Counted from the stretch's first letter, positions 1 to 10,923 are shown. The stretch is DNA of 44,607 nt from Cyanodermella asteris (GCA_900618795.1 UYJD01000005.1:81390-125996); one strand, 5' to 3'. Numbers and translations are program-made. Notes: generated by a model not told the origin, from the letters alone.

Positions 1-1588
1 CGTGACACACGGCGCCGGAGGGACCCGTATCTAAGCTGGAAGGGGAAAGAGTGCAGCAGACCATGGTGGTTGCAGAAGCGAAAAAAGCTTGAGCCACATC
101 CAAGCTTCTAGCTCGTCGACCAGAAGGCGACGGCCCGGTATCGATTGCATAGCGTCGCCGGGATGATGCCCTGAGGGAAAGCTCACGGCGGCCGGCGGGT
201 GATCTGCTAACGGTTTGAGCCGAAGATTAGCAACCAGCCACTCAGCGAGCGCCGTCAAAGAACCCAAACCTGCCACCACTCCAAGGTTGCTTGTTGACAC
301 GTTGGCCGTCGACGACCGCCGGTCACGAGCAACTGCTCGAGGCTGGGAATTTAGCCGGTCGCTTGAGGGTTGAAGCTGCAATCTTAGGTTCGAACTAGAG
401 TGGACTTTTTCTCTATCCTGAGGAATGTCCTGTCCAAGCCTCCGCCCTCGTATGAGTGCAGCTGAGAACGATGGCCCGGTTGTCGATCGTGTGCCTGCGC
501 AAAGCGCTCTGAGGAATCACAAGAACACTTGCGGTGAAGTTTACATCGGCAGGGTGACCAACCAACTACTCCCGCTAGTGTACGTCGCTATCCAGCAAGC
601 ACGCCACCAGGGTCGAGGAGGCGGTTAATCGCGACTTACAAGGCAGGTTAGTAGGCGTGTGCAGAAAGATGGCTCTCGACTGGAGCCAGTAGATGTAGGG
701 TAAGCCATGTAGGGTTAAGCCATGTGTGGCGTCCAAGCCCCAAGGATACCGAGCCGAGCACGGCAGACTATGGAGATACAAGCTTTACACAAGCTTTCGC
801 GCCGTCGATGTCGCCCGTGGGCGGTTGAGATCGCTTAGGGAAGGCCTTTGAAGGGCTTTGTCTACAACAAGTAGGCTAGCAGCAATGGCATGATCGGCTG
901 ACAAAACGAGCACGGACGAACATGCTATCAAGTTGAACTTTAATCGTGGTTGAGAAATGAGAAGACAAGGAAGAGGCATACCAGAACTACTCTTAGCGGT
1001 ACTAGTGAAGGGACAAGGATAAAGCCGAAGCCAGCCGCAGCCGGACCAGGAAGGCTGCATCCTGCTTTGAAGGAATGTGAGGAATGTGGACACACCCTGC
1101 ATATGTGAGATTTCGCTGTGTGGGCGCCACTATGAACCGTCACGTGCGAAGACAGACGAGTACCTCGCCAAATGCTTTCCTGGGGGCTGATGAAGCTGCC
1201 TTGCCTGCTATCACGCCGAATAGATACGCGACTACTCCTTAGGCAACCTCCTTGCACATCGTGCTCCGCAAACAAAGTCGATGGTCCACTGAGCGCCGGA
1301 TCGATCAATCCGCGCACGAGAAGACTCAAAGTAGAATAACACTAATCGAGGCGGAAGTGGTGCTCACAAGTTCTTCGATGCTCTATTATATTACAGGTCC
1401 GGAGCTCGTGCTCGACGGACAGAGATGCTGACCAAGGAAAAAGCTATAGCTTGTGGTAAAAAAACAAAAATAAGAACGCTCAAGGTGCCGACCAATTTCC
1501 AAACTGCTATCCAAATCCCACAGCTTTCTGTGAACCGTCCGACCACATCATTCCTACCATATATTTTCGTCATATCCCGCTGCGCGAC
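1..1588. other. Intergenic stretch, no gene recognised
   Basis: Several open frames exist on both strands, but the longer ones (for example 31-381 on the minus strand) begin at non-ATG codons and resemble no family I know. A 60-codon ATG frame on the minus strand (1391-1573) encodes one hydrophobic stretch and ends just past the stop of the MFS gene. It probably lies in that gene's 3' UTR and is not called. A small imperfect tandem repeat is listed separately. Confidence 0.5.
693..721. repeat. Two-unit imperfect tandem repeat, 14-15 bp
   Basis: ATGTAGGGTAAGCC (693-706) is followed directly by ATGTAGGGTTAAGCC (707-721), which differs by one inserted T. A third partial copy, ATGTGTGG, follows. 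It lies in non-coding DNA and no function is apparent. Confidence 0.6.
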
Positions 1589-3251
1589 TCAAAGTGAATG
1601 ACCAACATCAAAAGACTTGGCATTGATCCTCAGCGTCTCTCCGAAAACAAGCAAGACACACGCAAGCGGCAACATGACCGCCGCAACCGCACCCACAACC
1701 GCACTCCCCCTACCCACTCCAAAGACCTCGTACACTCTTACGCTCGCCAATGGCACCAGCCCCGCCGCCAGACTACCCAGCGCGACCACGGCGCCGACAG
1801 CGCTTGCTGCCATCTCCGTATACGCGTCGACCAGGTACAGCAACACCGAGACTGAGGCAGCCAGAACGCCGGCTCCCAGGATCGTAGCGCCCAAGATGGG
1901 CAGGATCCAGTGCGTGTGGAAATGAAGCGTGAGGCCGTACCAGACGATGCCGACGGGTACGAGGACGGCGCCGACGAGGAGGAAGGGGAGGCGATGTTCG
2001 GGTTTCGCCGGGGTGGCATAGAGAGTTGTACTCCGCGGGGAGGTTTTTGTACTTTGGTACTTGTGCCAGTGGTCGGGGATGAAGGCGAAGAGGAGTGCAG
2101 CGAGGGTGATTGAGAGGACGGGCCCGATGAAGAAGAGGACTGCGCGTTGGAGTGGGAGGTTGTATTCGAGTGCGACGGCAGCTTCGTATTCAATCCAGAT
2201 GAAGTGGGAGAAGGACATGTAGACTGCCGTGTATGCGGCGAGAATAGTTATGTTGGGAAACAGGATGAGGAAGCGGAGCGGTCGAGTCCACGCAGCGCGG
2301 AAAGAGGACATATCGAGGGGCCGACTGGAGGAGTAGAATGGCGATTGCTCGTCGTCGAAGCCGAGGCCTATCTCCTTACGGTTGCGGAGAAGTGGTGGAT
2401 AAGTCTCACGGAAGAGAGAGATTGCGAGGCCGTAGAGGATGCCGAGGGCGATGAGGCCGCTCCAGGAGATCCAGCGTGGATCGTGCATGGCGGCGACATT
2501 TTCGCCAAGGATAGGCCCGAGAGCCTTGCCTCCGACGAGGCTGCTGACAATGAGGCTGAGGGCAAGACCGCGGCGGTTTTGTTCGACTATGTCAGCGACG
2601 ATTGCTGGGCCGAGGACCTGGAAGACGACCCCGGTAAAGCCCATAAAGAAGCGGAAAACCAAAAACGCGTGGAGGTTGTTGATGAAGCCAGCAAGGGCAA
2701 GGAAGACCATGTAGAGAATGTAGGCAACGTGCAGAACGAGGCTGCGACCCAGAAGCTCACTGGTCGGGGCAATGATAAGGGCCCCGACCGCCATGCCGAG
2801 ATATGTGATTGTGTTGCAAAGCACGCGCAGCAGAGGTGATGCATTGGCGTAACCACCAATGAGGACATCTTGAGCCGGCTCGAAGCCAGTGGAGAACATG
2901 CCACTGTAGATCGTAAGTGCATGATCGATTGGAGGTAGGTGGAAGAACTTACACTACCAGACTGACTACAGCAAGGAGCACGATTATCGACCAGCGACGT
3001 CTCGCCCTCCATGTCTCTGGGTTGTTCGCATCTTTGGACCACGTCCTCTGCAGCGACGATAGTGTCCAGGTCGTGCTCCGGCGTGGTATCGGCTCGATGT
3101 CGAGCATGGTAGGAAGGCTGACTACGTCATCCTCCTCTCGTGTGCCGATCGAGGTATGGGTAGAAGCTGGTCGGAGAGGAAGAGTATGAAGACCAGGAAG
3201 TGGAGGGCCTTCCGTGGAAGTAGGAGAGACTGGGTTCGACACGAGAGCCAT
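1589..3251 (-). CDS. MFS transporter, DHA1-type (drug/polyamine exporter-like), two exons
   Basis: A plasma-membrane major facilitator protein expected to be a proton antiporter for drugs or small organic molecules; the substrate cannot be told from sequence. Exon 1 is 3251-2953 and exon 2 is 2903-1589, giving about 537 residues. The 49-nt intron (2904-2952) has a GTAAGT donor and an ACAG acceptor, and splicing joins TM1 in frame as LVVGMFSTGFEP. A polar N-terminus ends in NPETWRARRRW, the segment that precedes TM1 in fungal DHA1 proteins. About 12 hydrophobic helices follow, with a degenerate motif A (PTSELLGRS) between TM2 and TM3, a motif-C-like VGGKALGPILGE in TM5, and a central loop after about six helices. 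The chosen ATG opens MALVSNPVS; an in-frame ATG at 3380 would add 43 residues. No metabolite cluster surrounds it. Confidence 0.9.
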
Positions 3252-4081
3252 TACTGTCAAAGATGAATGAAAGAATTTCCCTTGACTCTGCGTTGTGGGA
3301 TCACTTGCAACCCGCAACGGAGCACAAAGGCTGTGATGAGTACTTGAATGAAAATGGAAGTAAGGAGTTATCGAAGCCAAGAGAGAACTACAGCGCCAGC
3401 ATGTATTTTAAAGGACAACAAGTACGGCCTGCTGAGCTGATCTCACCTTCGAGCATGTCGTTGTAGAAACACTGGTGAGCGCGTATCGATGATCAAGACG
3501 GCCGAGTTTCTATTGGCAAGCCCGACGATCATCGAACAAGACCTGGCGAAGTACAAGAAGTGAGCACAGCTTGGCAGAATGTCATAGGGCAGTCTTCCTG
3601 ATGACGCGACGGGTGATATGGCCCTTGCATGGAAGGATAACGAGCCAAGGTATGGAAGCGAGGCTAGCAGGCACCCGCTCGGCTTGTAGATATGGCGTGT
3701 AGTAGATCGCGGGAGCTGTGTATGCAGAATTGTGTCAACGGAGGACGGTGATGTGAAAGATGAGGCAGGCAGTCAGCTGTACCGAAGATCGTCCTTGGCG
3801 GGTTGTTGTCGACATAGTTCTGCATGTTGGAGCTGTAGATTGAGACTCGTGAACAGCCAGGGATAGAAGCGAGGCGTGCCGCCTGCTGAGCCGCCTGGGC
3901 TTTCATGCGCTCTTAGCAATGTCGGCGAATGGAGACACAGACATTGCGCTGACAGACAACCAAAAAGTCCCCAGGCAGCAAAAAGCCGGCCTGGCCGCTC
4001 GTAGGTTGCATAGAATTGCAGCCACCCAGAGGCAAGCCTCAGCAGAGCCCCCTGCATGACTGTTCCATGTGTTGCGGCTGA
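3252..4081. other. Intergenic stretch upstream of the MFS gene
   Basis: This should contain the promoter and 5' UTR of the minus-strand MFS gene. Short open frames on both strands, including an 80-codon ATG frame at 3664-3906, show no family resemblance or consistent splicing. I see no repeat or RNA gene here. Confidence 0.45.
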
Positions 4082-4769
4082 TCAGTGATGAGAGGTCGTC
4101 AAGAAGGCCGTTTGAGCGGGCGTGGCATCGCTGTGCGGCTGTGCTGGCGCGTGTTCGCGTGGTTCCTCGTGTCGGAGAATCGTCCCGTCGTTCCCATTCG
4201 CACCTCCATCATTCCTGATCCGACCTTTGTTTTGCTGTCCCGCTGATGGCTTGTATTTTACGAGAGTATCCTCTGCTCGATATTCTTGTCGCAGATTGAG
4301 TCCGTGGGATGTTGGTGATTCCATATGTGCGATGACTCGTTGTTGTGGCTTTGCGTACCTGAGCCTCATCCTCAAACCGTTTGTAAGCAGTCCGAATCCG
4401 AGAACAGTCGACCCTCAAGAGTCAGACAGCGGTCATAGTCACAACGCGTACCTGGCCCGCCCATCGCCACTTCGGGTTTTTCATCAACATTCCGTCCGAC
4501 GGCAGCACTGCGCCTTACCGACGCGGTCCCGGTCGCATGCCCGCTCAGGTCGTGCGGCGCATCAAAGGTCGTAGCAGAGACTGATGTCAGCCTGGAGATA
4601 AGAACTTCAATGTAGCCTGCAATCCACCTGCCTTGTGGCCTCCATGCTCAACCAGGCCCAGACCCTGTGCAGCCCCAGCATACAGCGGATCACGTGCCGT
4701 CTGTCCGTGTGGTAGTCCCATGGATTCTGGGAAGATCAGCGCGGGCCGTTCTGCTGCACCATGTTTCAT
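4082..4769 (-). CDS. Tentative hypothetical protein, three exons
   Basis: I do not recognise this gene. Three adjacent open segments on the minus strand join through GT-AG junctions: 4769-4628, 4580-4452 and 4413-4082. They give about 200 residues, starting MKHGAAERPALIFPES. The first intron (47 nt) ends GCTGACATCAG, with a plausible branch site but an unusual GTGGAT donor. The second would be only 38 nt (GTACGC...CTGACTCTTGAG), short even for fungi. If it is retained, the protein stops about 27 codons later. The product would be Gly/Ala/His-rich first, have a short hydrophobic patch (STVLGFGLLTNGL) near residue 100, and a polar, charged tail. The support is coding-like composition and in-frame junctions only, and it could be chance. 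Confidence 0.3.
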
Positions 4770-6530
4770 CTCGCTGACGAGCTATACGGCGATACGTACA
4801 GTAAAGCCCCATCACCATGCATGACTTCTGATTATCCGCGAAGCGGCTGAGCGCATTAGCTGAGAAACGTGCTTGTTGGAGTTGACGACTGCCCCGATCG
4901 CATACGTCGGCGGACGATGACCAAAGCTTAAGGCCGAGTCAGTCCCATATTATGGGTTTGTCAGTCATATCGGACAGGTTGGAATAGTTGAAGCCCGCGG
5001 ACTGTTCAGAAATTTGCAACAACATTGACGGGAAAAGCTCGAAATGTGACCACGTTCACTCACATCCATGGAAGCACAGAATCGTCGAGACAGATAGTGT
5101 GCTAACACTTGCAAGTGCTTTTGTCGGAGCATGACGATGCGCTCCGTCGTCAGCACGAACCACGACGTCGTAACATGTTGTCAAGTCCGCCTGCAAGCGG
5201 AACAATGTGCCTGGAATATCTGGCCTGCGATTGCAATTGGCCAAGTGCAAAGGAGGTGATAAGACTGGGGAGGTAAGACTGAGACGCCGAGAGCCCAGCT
5301 TTCGACGTGCAGTCAAGGCCGCTCCAAAACAAAAAATTCACATGCATGGCAACACCAATAGTGATAGTGCGAGCTCACGCGGGTCGCCCTGCGGTAGCGA
5401 ACGATAAAACTTCTTGCCATAGGATCACGTGGAAGGAGGAGTCGGCAACTGTGTCCAAGCATGAATCGACCTGGGGCGAGTCATCCTCGAATACCGACGA
5501 TGGTGATCTCAGAGACTGGTTCATGCATCCTGACTGACAGCACGCATGGGGGAATAAGAAGGCTGAGGCTGAAAAGTGTAACATAGCCCACGTGCAGGTA
5601 TATCAGCTTGTGTTCGCCGGTTTCATCAGTCCTTCTTGAGCCAGCGTAACATGCACAAGCTCGAGTCGGAGTAGCTCTGATTGTTGTGATCTACAGCTCA
5701 CGGATTCCCTGCAACACGCAGCGGTGTCGAAAGCTGGGCGATATGGGTCACTTTGACTCGCCGTCACGAAGGAGACATGGGCCCAGAAGGTGTCATCTCC
5801 TGTACAGCATCAGTGTGCGTTGGTAAATCGTTCATATACCGTCGGGAACTCGTGTCAGGACTTGCTGCCGTATGCCGCAAAGTGGGATGATAGATTCGAA
5901 GATGAGAAGCCAAGTACTGGCCCGCCGAGTGCCTTCCCTTGGTCGAGTCCTTGGTTGAAGGGGAAATTCTCGTCTCCAGCCGCCTGCAAGACTGCTAATA
6001 ATGAGAAAATGCCTTGTATGTGACTCACGTCGAATTGCGGTGGGGGAGCTTTGCATTGGCAGCACGGAATTCAGCTCAAGCAAGCTATGACACACACCGA
6101 GGCCTGTCTAGCTTTTCAGAGAACTGAAGCAGATGTTCTTCAGGCCTGATAACCTCTGCTGAGTGGTTGACAATGTGCTGGAGGTTACAGAGACGATGCA
6201 CGATCGTCAAGGGTCGTCTGCGAAATTGCCGGCGGCGCTGGACTCCGAGCGTGTTTGTGTGGGGCCGAAAGTTGAGTTCACGAGGCTTCCTTTGCTCAGA
6301 GTCATATTCAGCTGCAGGTACGACTTCTACCTATCTTCGGCTTTGGCGCAGGCGCAGAGGCTGTTTTTCTCTTTTATATCTGGGAGCTTCCCTACCTTGC
6401 CACCGAGTAAAGCATCTTGCGTGCACACTCGGGCTCTCTCACTGCCACCCTCCTCTAGCAGCCAATCGCAACCTTGCGCTCACACGTGCTGGAGAGTACA
6501 ACGAGACATTCTCACACACGACCTCGAGAT
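4770..6530. other. Intergenic stretch and 5' region of the tRNA ligase
   Basis: No gene recognised. The right end (about 6300-6530) is pyrimidine-rich and is probably the TRL1 promoter and leader. It holds a CACGTG box at 6483-6488, 43 bp before the ATG. Short open frames between 4965 and 6095 have non-ATG starts or no family resemblance. Confidence 0.45.
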
Positions 6531-9020
6531 ATGGGCGACTATCCTCCTCCAGCCGCCCGGTCGGACGCTCCCTATAGAGCCCAGGATCCACATGAAGTCT
6601 TCACCCTCATCTCATCTCTCAACTCCCACCAGCTCCAGGGCAACAAGTTCAAGAAAAGCAAAGGTGGCTTTTCCTGCAAGCGGAGCATCTTCCCTCTGCC
6701 TCATATCGGTAACAACCGCTCGATTGTGTCCTGGAAACTAAATGAATGGGATTACAAGCGTGATGACCTCCCAACGTACGCCCGCGGCCTTTTCACATAC
6801 CAGAGGTATGATGGTGTCCACGAAATTGCGGTTCGAGGTTACGACAAATTCTTTAACATCGGCGAGGTGAACGATACGCAATGGCGGAACATTGAAAACG
6901 GCACTCGAGGACCGTATGAGCTCAGCAACAAGGAGAATGGCTGCATCATCTTCATAGCGGGTCTTGAAGGCGACAACATAGTTGTCTGCAGCAAGCACTC
7001 TACTGGAGAACGCAACGACGCTTCGGCGAGCCATTCCGTCAATGGTGAAAAATGGCTTGACCGACACCTCGCCACGGTTGGGAAAACGAAACGCGACCTG
7101 GCAAGGGAGCTACGCGCTCGGAACGTCACGCTCGTTGCCGAACTTTGCGACGACTCCTTCGAGGAGCACGTTCTCGAGTACGGACCAGACGTTGCTGGTC
7201 TCTACGTCCACGGGATAAATCTGAACGTCCCTGAATTTGTGACGTATCCATTTCATCTCGTTCAGCAATTTGCAGACGCATGGGGCCTGAAGACTGCAAA
7301 GTACATTGTTGAGGAAAATCTAGAGGATGCCAAAGAATTTCTGGAAAAGTGTGGCGAGACCGGATCTTGGAATGGACGCGATACTGAAGGTTTTGTTATT
7401 CGTTGCCAGAAGAACGTCGGCGGCGTGTGGGTGGATTGGTTCTTCAAATACAAATACGATGAGCCATACCTCATGTACCGGCAGTGGCGAGAAGCTACAA
7501 AAGCTATCATTGCCGGCCGCCAGCCAAAGTACAAGAAGCACGCCAAAATTACGGAGGCATATTTGCAATACGCCCGCCAGCAGCTCGCAAAAGACTCAAC
7601 CCTTGGCAAACGATACAATCAAAACCACGGCATCATCGCTATGCGCGAGGGGTTTTTGGCGACACAAGGCGTGAGAGGCTCGGATATTATTCGAGCAGAG
7701 GAGAGCTCTGGCGAGGACGGCGGCTCAAACAGCACGGTGCAAAACAATGTGGTTCTCGTCCCGGTCTCAACCATAGGATGCGGTAAGACGACCATTGCGA
7801 ACGCGTTGGTCTCTTTGTTCAACTTCGGTCACGTTCAGAACGATAACATTACCGGCCAAAAGGGCAGACCCCAGAAATTTGCGACAGATATCTCGATGCA
7901 GATGGCAGCGCACACGGCTGTTATCGCTGACCGCAACAACCACCAGAAGCGGGAACGTCGGCAGCTGCTCGAAGACGTCACCAAGATTGTCCCGACAACG
8001 CGCTACATTGCTCTGCATTACGTCCACGATCCGAAAGACATAATGATACCCAAGGTTCGCGAGGTGACATTGAAGCGTGTCATGGATCGGGGCGACAATC
8101 ACCAGACCATCCGTGCCAGCAGCAAAGATACGAGCGAAATTCAAGGAATCATGGACGGATTCTTGGGCCGATTCGATCCCTTGGACGACAGCTCCGAGCC
8201 AGATAACAACTTTGATTTTGTCATCAACATGGACCCGTGCGCAGACTCTCGGCATAATCTTGACATTGTTGTGAATGCCTTGCACAAGGAATTTCCCAAG
8301 TTGGTGCCCGACTTGCCGTCTGCTGATCAGCTTGACCAGGCCCTTGATGCATCGCTGAACGACTATTCGCCGCAGCTCAAGCACGATTTGAGTTTTGGCG
8401 GGAAAGGAAAGGACAGGGACCGGGGTAATGACAGACAGTTCAAAGACAAGAGCGCAAAGAACACCAAGAATGCCAAAAACCAAGCCAACGGGCTGGGCAA
8501 GGGCAACAAAAAGCAAGAAAAAATCGAATATTTTGCCATCCAAATCTCGCCCGAACAGATCCGATATGCCCTCGACGAATCATTCGCGCAGGTCTCGCCC
8601 CAGGAAGCAGAGTTCTTCAACGAGCTGAAGCAGATCAATCGGATCCAATCCAAATTCCACGTTACGCTCATCCACCAGGCTTCGAAGTCGCAATTTTCAG
8701 ATCTTTGGGAGAAGTATGAGATGCTCTACCATCGCAGCCCTGACATGGGCGAGGCAAAGGTCAAGCTGGACTGGATCATCTGGGATGGCCGCGTCATGTG
8801 TATTGCAGTCCAGCTCGAGGGTGGCTGGGAGAGCGCCAACAATTTCACGCATATCACGATCGGTACAGCACACGCCAGTATCAAGCCAGTGGAGAGCAAC
8901 GACTTGCTAGATAAGTGGATGAGGGGCGGTAGCCAGGCACAGGATGTGCATTCCATTCGTGTCCGTGGCGTTGAAGAGGTTGAGGGTCGTGTGCGGGCTG
9001 TCACGCCGTCATCGAGATAG
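6531..9020 (+). CDS. TRL1: Fungal tRNA ligase (trifunctional: ligase, polynucleotide kinase, cyclic phosphodiesterase)
   Basis: This enzyme seals tRNA exon halves after intron removal and, in fungi, the HAC1-type mRNA of the unfolded protein response. The single exon encodes 829 residues, the usual family length. The ATG at 6531 opens MGDYPPPAARSD; in-frame codons upstream lack an ATG. The N-terminal adenylyltransferase carries the nucleotidyl lysine in KENG (K134). The kinase domain has a P-loop, GCGKT at 416-420. The C-terminal phosphodiesterase has the paired HxT motifs, HVT at 710-712 and HIT at 774-776. A Lys/Asn/Gly-rich linker at about 620-665 separates kinase and phosphodiesterase. 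All catalytic motifs are present, so the enzyme looks active. It is tail to tail with the JMJD7 homologue, 129 bp away. Confidence 0.97.
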   Translation: MGDYPPPAARSDAPYRAQDPHEVFTLISSLNSHQLQGNKFKKSKGGFSCKRSIFPLPHIGNNRSIVSWKLNEWDYKRDDLPTYARGLFTYQRYDGVHEIAVRGYDKFFNIGEVNDTQWRNIENGTRGPYELSNKENGCIIFIAGLEGDNIVVCSKHSTGERNDASASHSVNGEKWLDRHLATVGKTKRDLARELRARNVTLVAELCDDSFEEHVLEYGPDVAGLYVHGINLNVPEFVTYPFHLVQQFADAWGLKTAKYIVEENLEDAKEFLEKCGETGSWNGRDTEGFVIRCQKNVGGVWVDWFFKYKYDEPYLMYRQWREATKAIIAGRQPKYKKHAKITEAYLQYARQQLAKDSTLGKRYNQNHGIIAMREGFLATQGVRGSDIIRAEESSGEDGGSNSTVQNNVVLVPVSTIGCGKTTIANALVSLFNFGHVQNDNITGQKGRPQKFATDISMQMAAHTAVIADRNNHQKRERRQLLEDVTKIVPTTRYIALHYVHDPKDIMIPKVREVTLKRVMDRGDNHQTIRASSKDTSEIQGIMDGFLGRFDPLDDSSEPDNNFDFVINMDPCADSRHNLDIVVNALHKEFPKLVPDLPSADQLDQALDASLNDYSPQLKHDLSFGGKGKDRDRGNDRQFKDKSAKNTKNAKNQANGLGKGNKKQEKIEYFAIQISPEQIRYALDESFAQVSPQEAEFFNELKQINRIQSKFHVTLIHQASKSQFSDLWEKYEMLYHRSPDMGEAKVKLDWIIWDGRVMCIAVQLEGGWESANNFTHITIGTAHASIKPVESNDLLDKWMRGGSQAQDVHSIRVRGVEEVEGRVRAVTPSSR

Positions 9021-9149
9021 ACTACCTACCAATGCAGTCGATTATCGCCATCAAGGTGGAAAATGGTACGGGAAATTCGGGAAGACGGAGAAAGGCTCAA
9101 AGTCCCGTCGCGAAACTTCTGTCATAGACACACTTTATGGAAGGAAACT

Positions 9150-10294
9150 TCAATCTTGCGACTTTGAATTCAATTCCAAGGATACATCACGAATAAAAGC
9201 ATTCGTCGCCCAGAACTGGCCCCCAAATTCCATATCATACCAATAGTTAACCGCACAGCAGAACCCCTCCTCCCCACAACTCTGCCCGACCTTATGAAAC
9301 CACATGGCCGGCAAATAGAGCACATCCCCCTCCTCCAACGTAACCCTCATCACCTTCGCCAACCCCGAAAACGCCGTGCCCCTCTCCTCCGGCACATCCG
9401 GATCCCATGTCGCCACAGGCACATTCTCCGCCGGCCGATCGAGCATCACACCCAACCCTCCCGCATCGGCGTCCTCGACGTACGTCGCCGCCGGCAGCGC
9501 CCGCTCGTTGACGCACGGCGCCGCGACCGGCGGAAGCAGCGCAAAATGCTTCCGCCCCCGAACCTGCGCGTACACGTTCTCGTAGCCGTCCTTGTGCAGG
9601 CCGGTCACGGAGCGCGAGTTTCCGAGCCAAAAGTTCACGGCGTCGGGTTCCTTTCGCAGGGCGATGCGCGCAAAGGGCACGGAGGCGGGTACGTCGGAGA
9701 AGAGGGCGCGGTATTCGTGTCGGAGGTTGTCGTTTTGCGTCTGGGCGTATTTGATGGGGGAGCGGGGCGTGTCGGTGCGTTCTTGGGCGCGGATGAAGGA
9801 GAGGACGGTGGCGAATTTCTCGGTGCGCTCGAGGGGTTTGGTGAATGTGAGGGTGCCGGAGGGGGTTGTGGTGATGGAGTCTGCGTTTCTGGGAGGTGGT
9901 CAGAATGTGTTGAGCACGGTGAATGGGATGGTGCATGTGGGGGGTTCTCTGATGTAGGTATGATCGAGAAATGAGTTTTGTGACCACGGACTCCCAAACA
10001 GTTTGGAGGTAGAGAGAGATAAAGGACTACTCACCCGAATGGTGTTATGGCTACGTTGACATCGGCGTCACCGACGGTGGCGTTCAGGTAAGCGGCGTCC
10101 CATTTTCGAAACGCGGCCCATGTCTTGCAGCCGCCACGAATGACGAATGGTCGATTCTGGGCTACATGGCGCATGAACTCGAGCGCGCTGGGATCCTCGT
10201 GAAGCTCGTCGATTTGAGTCGAGTTCAACTCATTGTAAGTTTCGAGCAGTCGAGAAATACTGTCGTGTATCTTGTCCAAGCCTGACGTACTCAT
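9150..10294 (-). CDS. JMJD7-type JmjC/cupin_8 2-oxoglutarate oxygenase, two exons
   Basis: Probably an Fe(II)/2-oxoglutarate-dependent lysyl hydroxylase; human JMJD7 hydroxylates the translation-factor-like GTPases DRG1 and DRG2. Exon 1 is 10294-10035 and exon 2 is 9888-9150, giving 332 residues. The 146-nt intron (9889-10034) has a GTGAGT donor and a CCCAG acceptor. The iron-binding triad is visible as HKD (H185, D187) and a distal H285 in LPAMWFHKVGQ. The surrounding text (FWLGNSRSVTGLHKDGYENV, then RGRKHFALLPP, then AVNYWYDMEF) closely follows human JMJD7, whose length and motif spacing are similar. The nearest alternative is another cupin_8 oxygenase such as TYW5, but the NYWYDMEF ending favours JMJD7. 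Confidence 0.9.
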
Positions 10295-10604
10295 GCTCCT
10301 ACGTTGTTGAGACGATTTTTGATGGTAATTGTCAGGGTGTTTGATTATTTCGTATGCTCAATGTACGAGTGCGAGTTGTCAGTAAATTATTTGATCAAAA
10401 TCCCGGACTTATTAGCGGCCCCGCCAAAGTGCGCCTGCAACCACTCTTGCACTTTACCTGATCAGGGACAACTACGTTGAAGACACCACATAGACAAGTG
10501 AGGAAGGCAAGGTACTGACTTCCCTGATATGCCTCAAATACCATGTTGTCTCGCGCTGAGGCGACTTGCAGGTGTTGTGCAGCTCAAATCACATGCGATG
10601 CACG
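10295..10604. other. 5' region of the JMJD7 homologue
   Basis: Non-coding; it should hold the promoter of the minus-strand JMJD7-type gene. No recognisable motif beyond AT-rich patches near 10320-10400. It is bounded on the right by the MITE target-site copy. Confidence 0.5.
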
Positions 10605-10612
10605 CTACGGTA
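10605..10612. repeat. Left 8-bp target-site duplication of the MITE
   Basis: CTACGGTA abuts the left terminal repeat. It pairs with CTACGATG at 10916-10923 (6 of 8 identical). Confidence 0.65.
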
Positions 10613-10915
10613 TAGGGGTGGGTAAAGTCAGTAATTGCATGTTTACCGTCAACAATTATAATTACTGACGTTATCAAAATAGAATTCGTTACGTATATAG
10701 ATAGTCAATAATTCGGACCGAGGTTCTTCCGAAAATATCTTATATAAGTTAGCTAAAATTTCGTCCCTACGGGGCCGGTATTATCTCTCTCCAAACTATT
10801 AGCTAGGCCTAATCGGGTAGGTAAAAGCTTATACAAAATCGAGTCAGGTATCATATTTTCTATACTTTACCAGGTCTGGTAAAGATTCCCAAATTACCAA
10901 CTTTACCCATCCCTA
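10613..10915. mobile_element. hAT-type miniature inverted-repeat transposable element (MITE)
   Basis: A 303-bp AT-rich element with imperfect terminal inverted repeats. The left end reads TAGGGGTGGGTAAAGTCAG and the right end, reverse-complemented, reads TAGGGATGGGTAAAGTTGG; both continue to TAATT. The TAGGG start is typical of hAT ends. Direct repeats flank it: CTACGGTA (10605-10612) and CTACGATG (10916-10923) match at 6 of 8 positions, the target-site length of hAT transposons. It has no coding capacity, so any transposase must act from elsewhere. A near-perfect 20-bp palindrome near the right end (10865-10884) repeats the terminal GGTAAAG motif. It lies between the divergent starts of the JMJD7-type and Ptc5-type genes. 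Decayed repeats suggest an old insertion. Confidence 0.8.
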
Positions 10916-10923
10916 CTACGATG
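10916..10923. repeat. Right 8-bp target-site duplication of the MITE
   Basis: CTACGATG abuts the right terminal repeat. It is the partner of the copy at 10605-10612. Confidence 0.65.

Noticed and set aside
7767-8543. 258-codon open frame antisense to TRL1
   Set aside because: It lies wholly within the conserved tRNA ligase, has no family resemblance and reflects codon bias of the sense gene. Similar antisense frames opposite the MFS and paraoxonase-like genes were dropped for the same reason.
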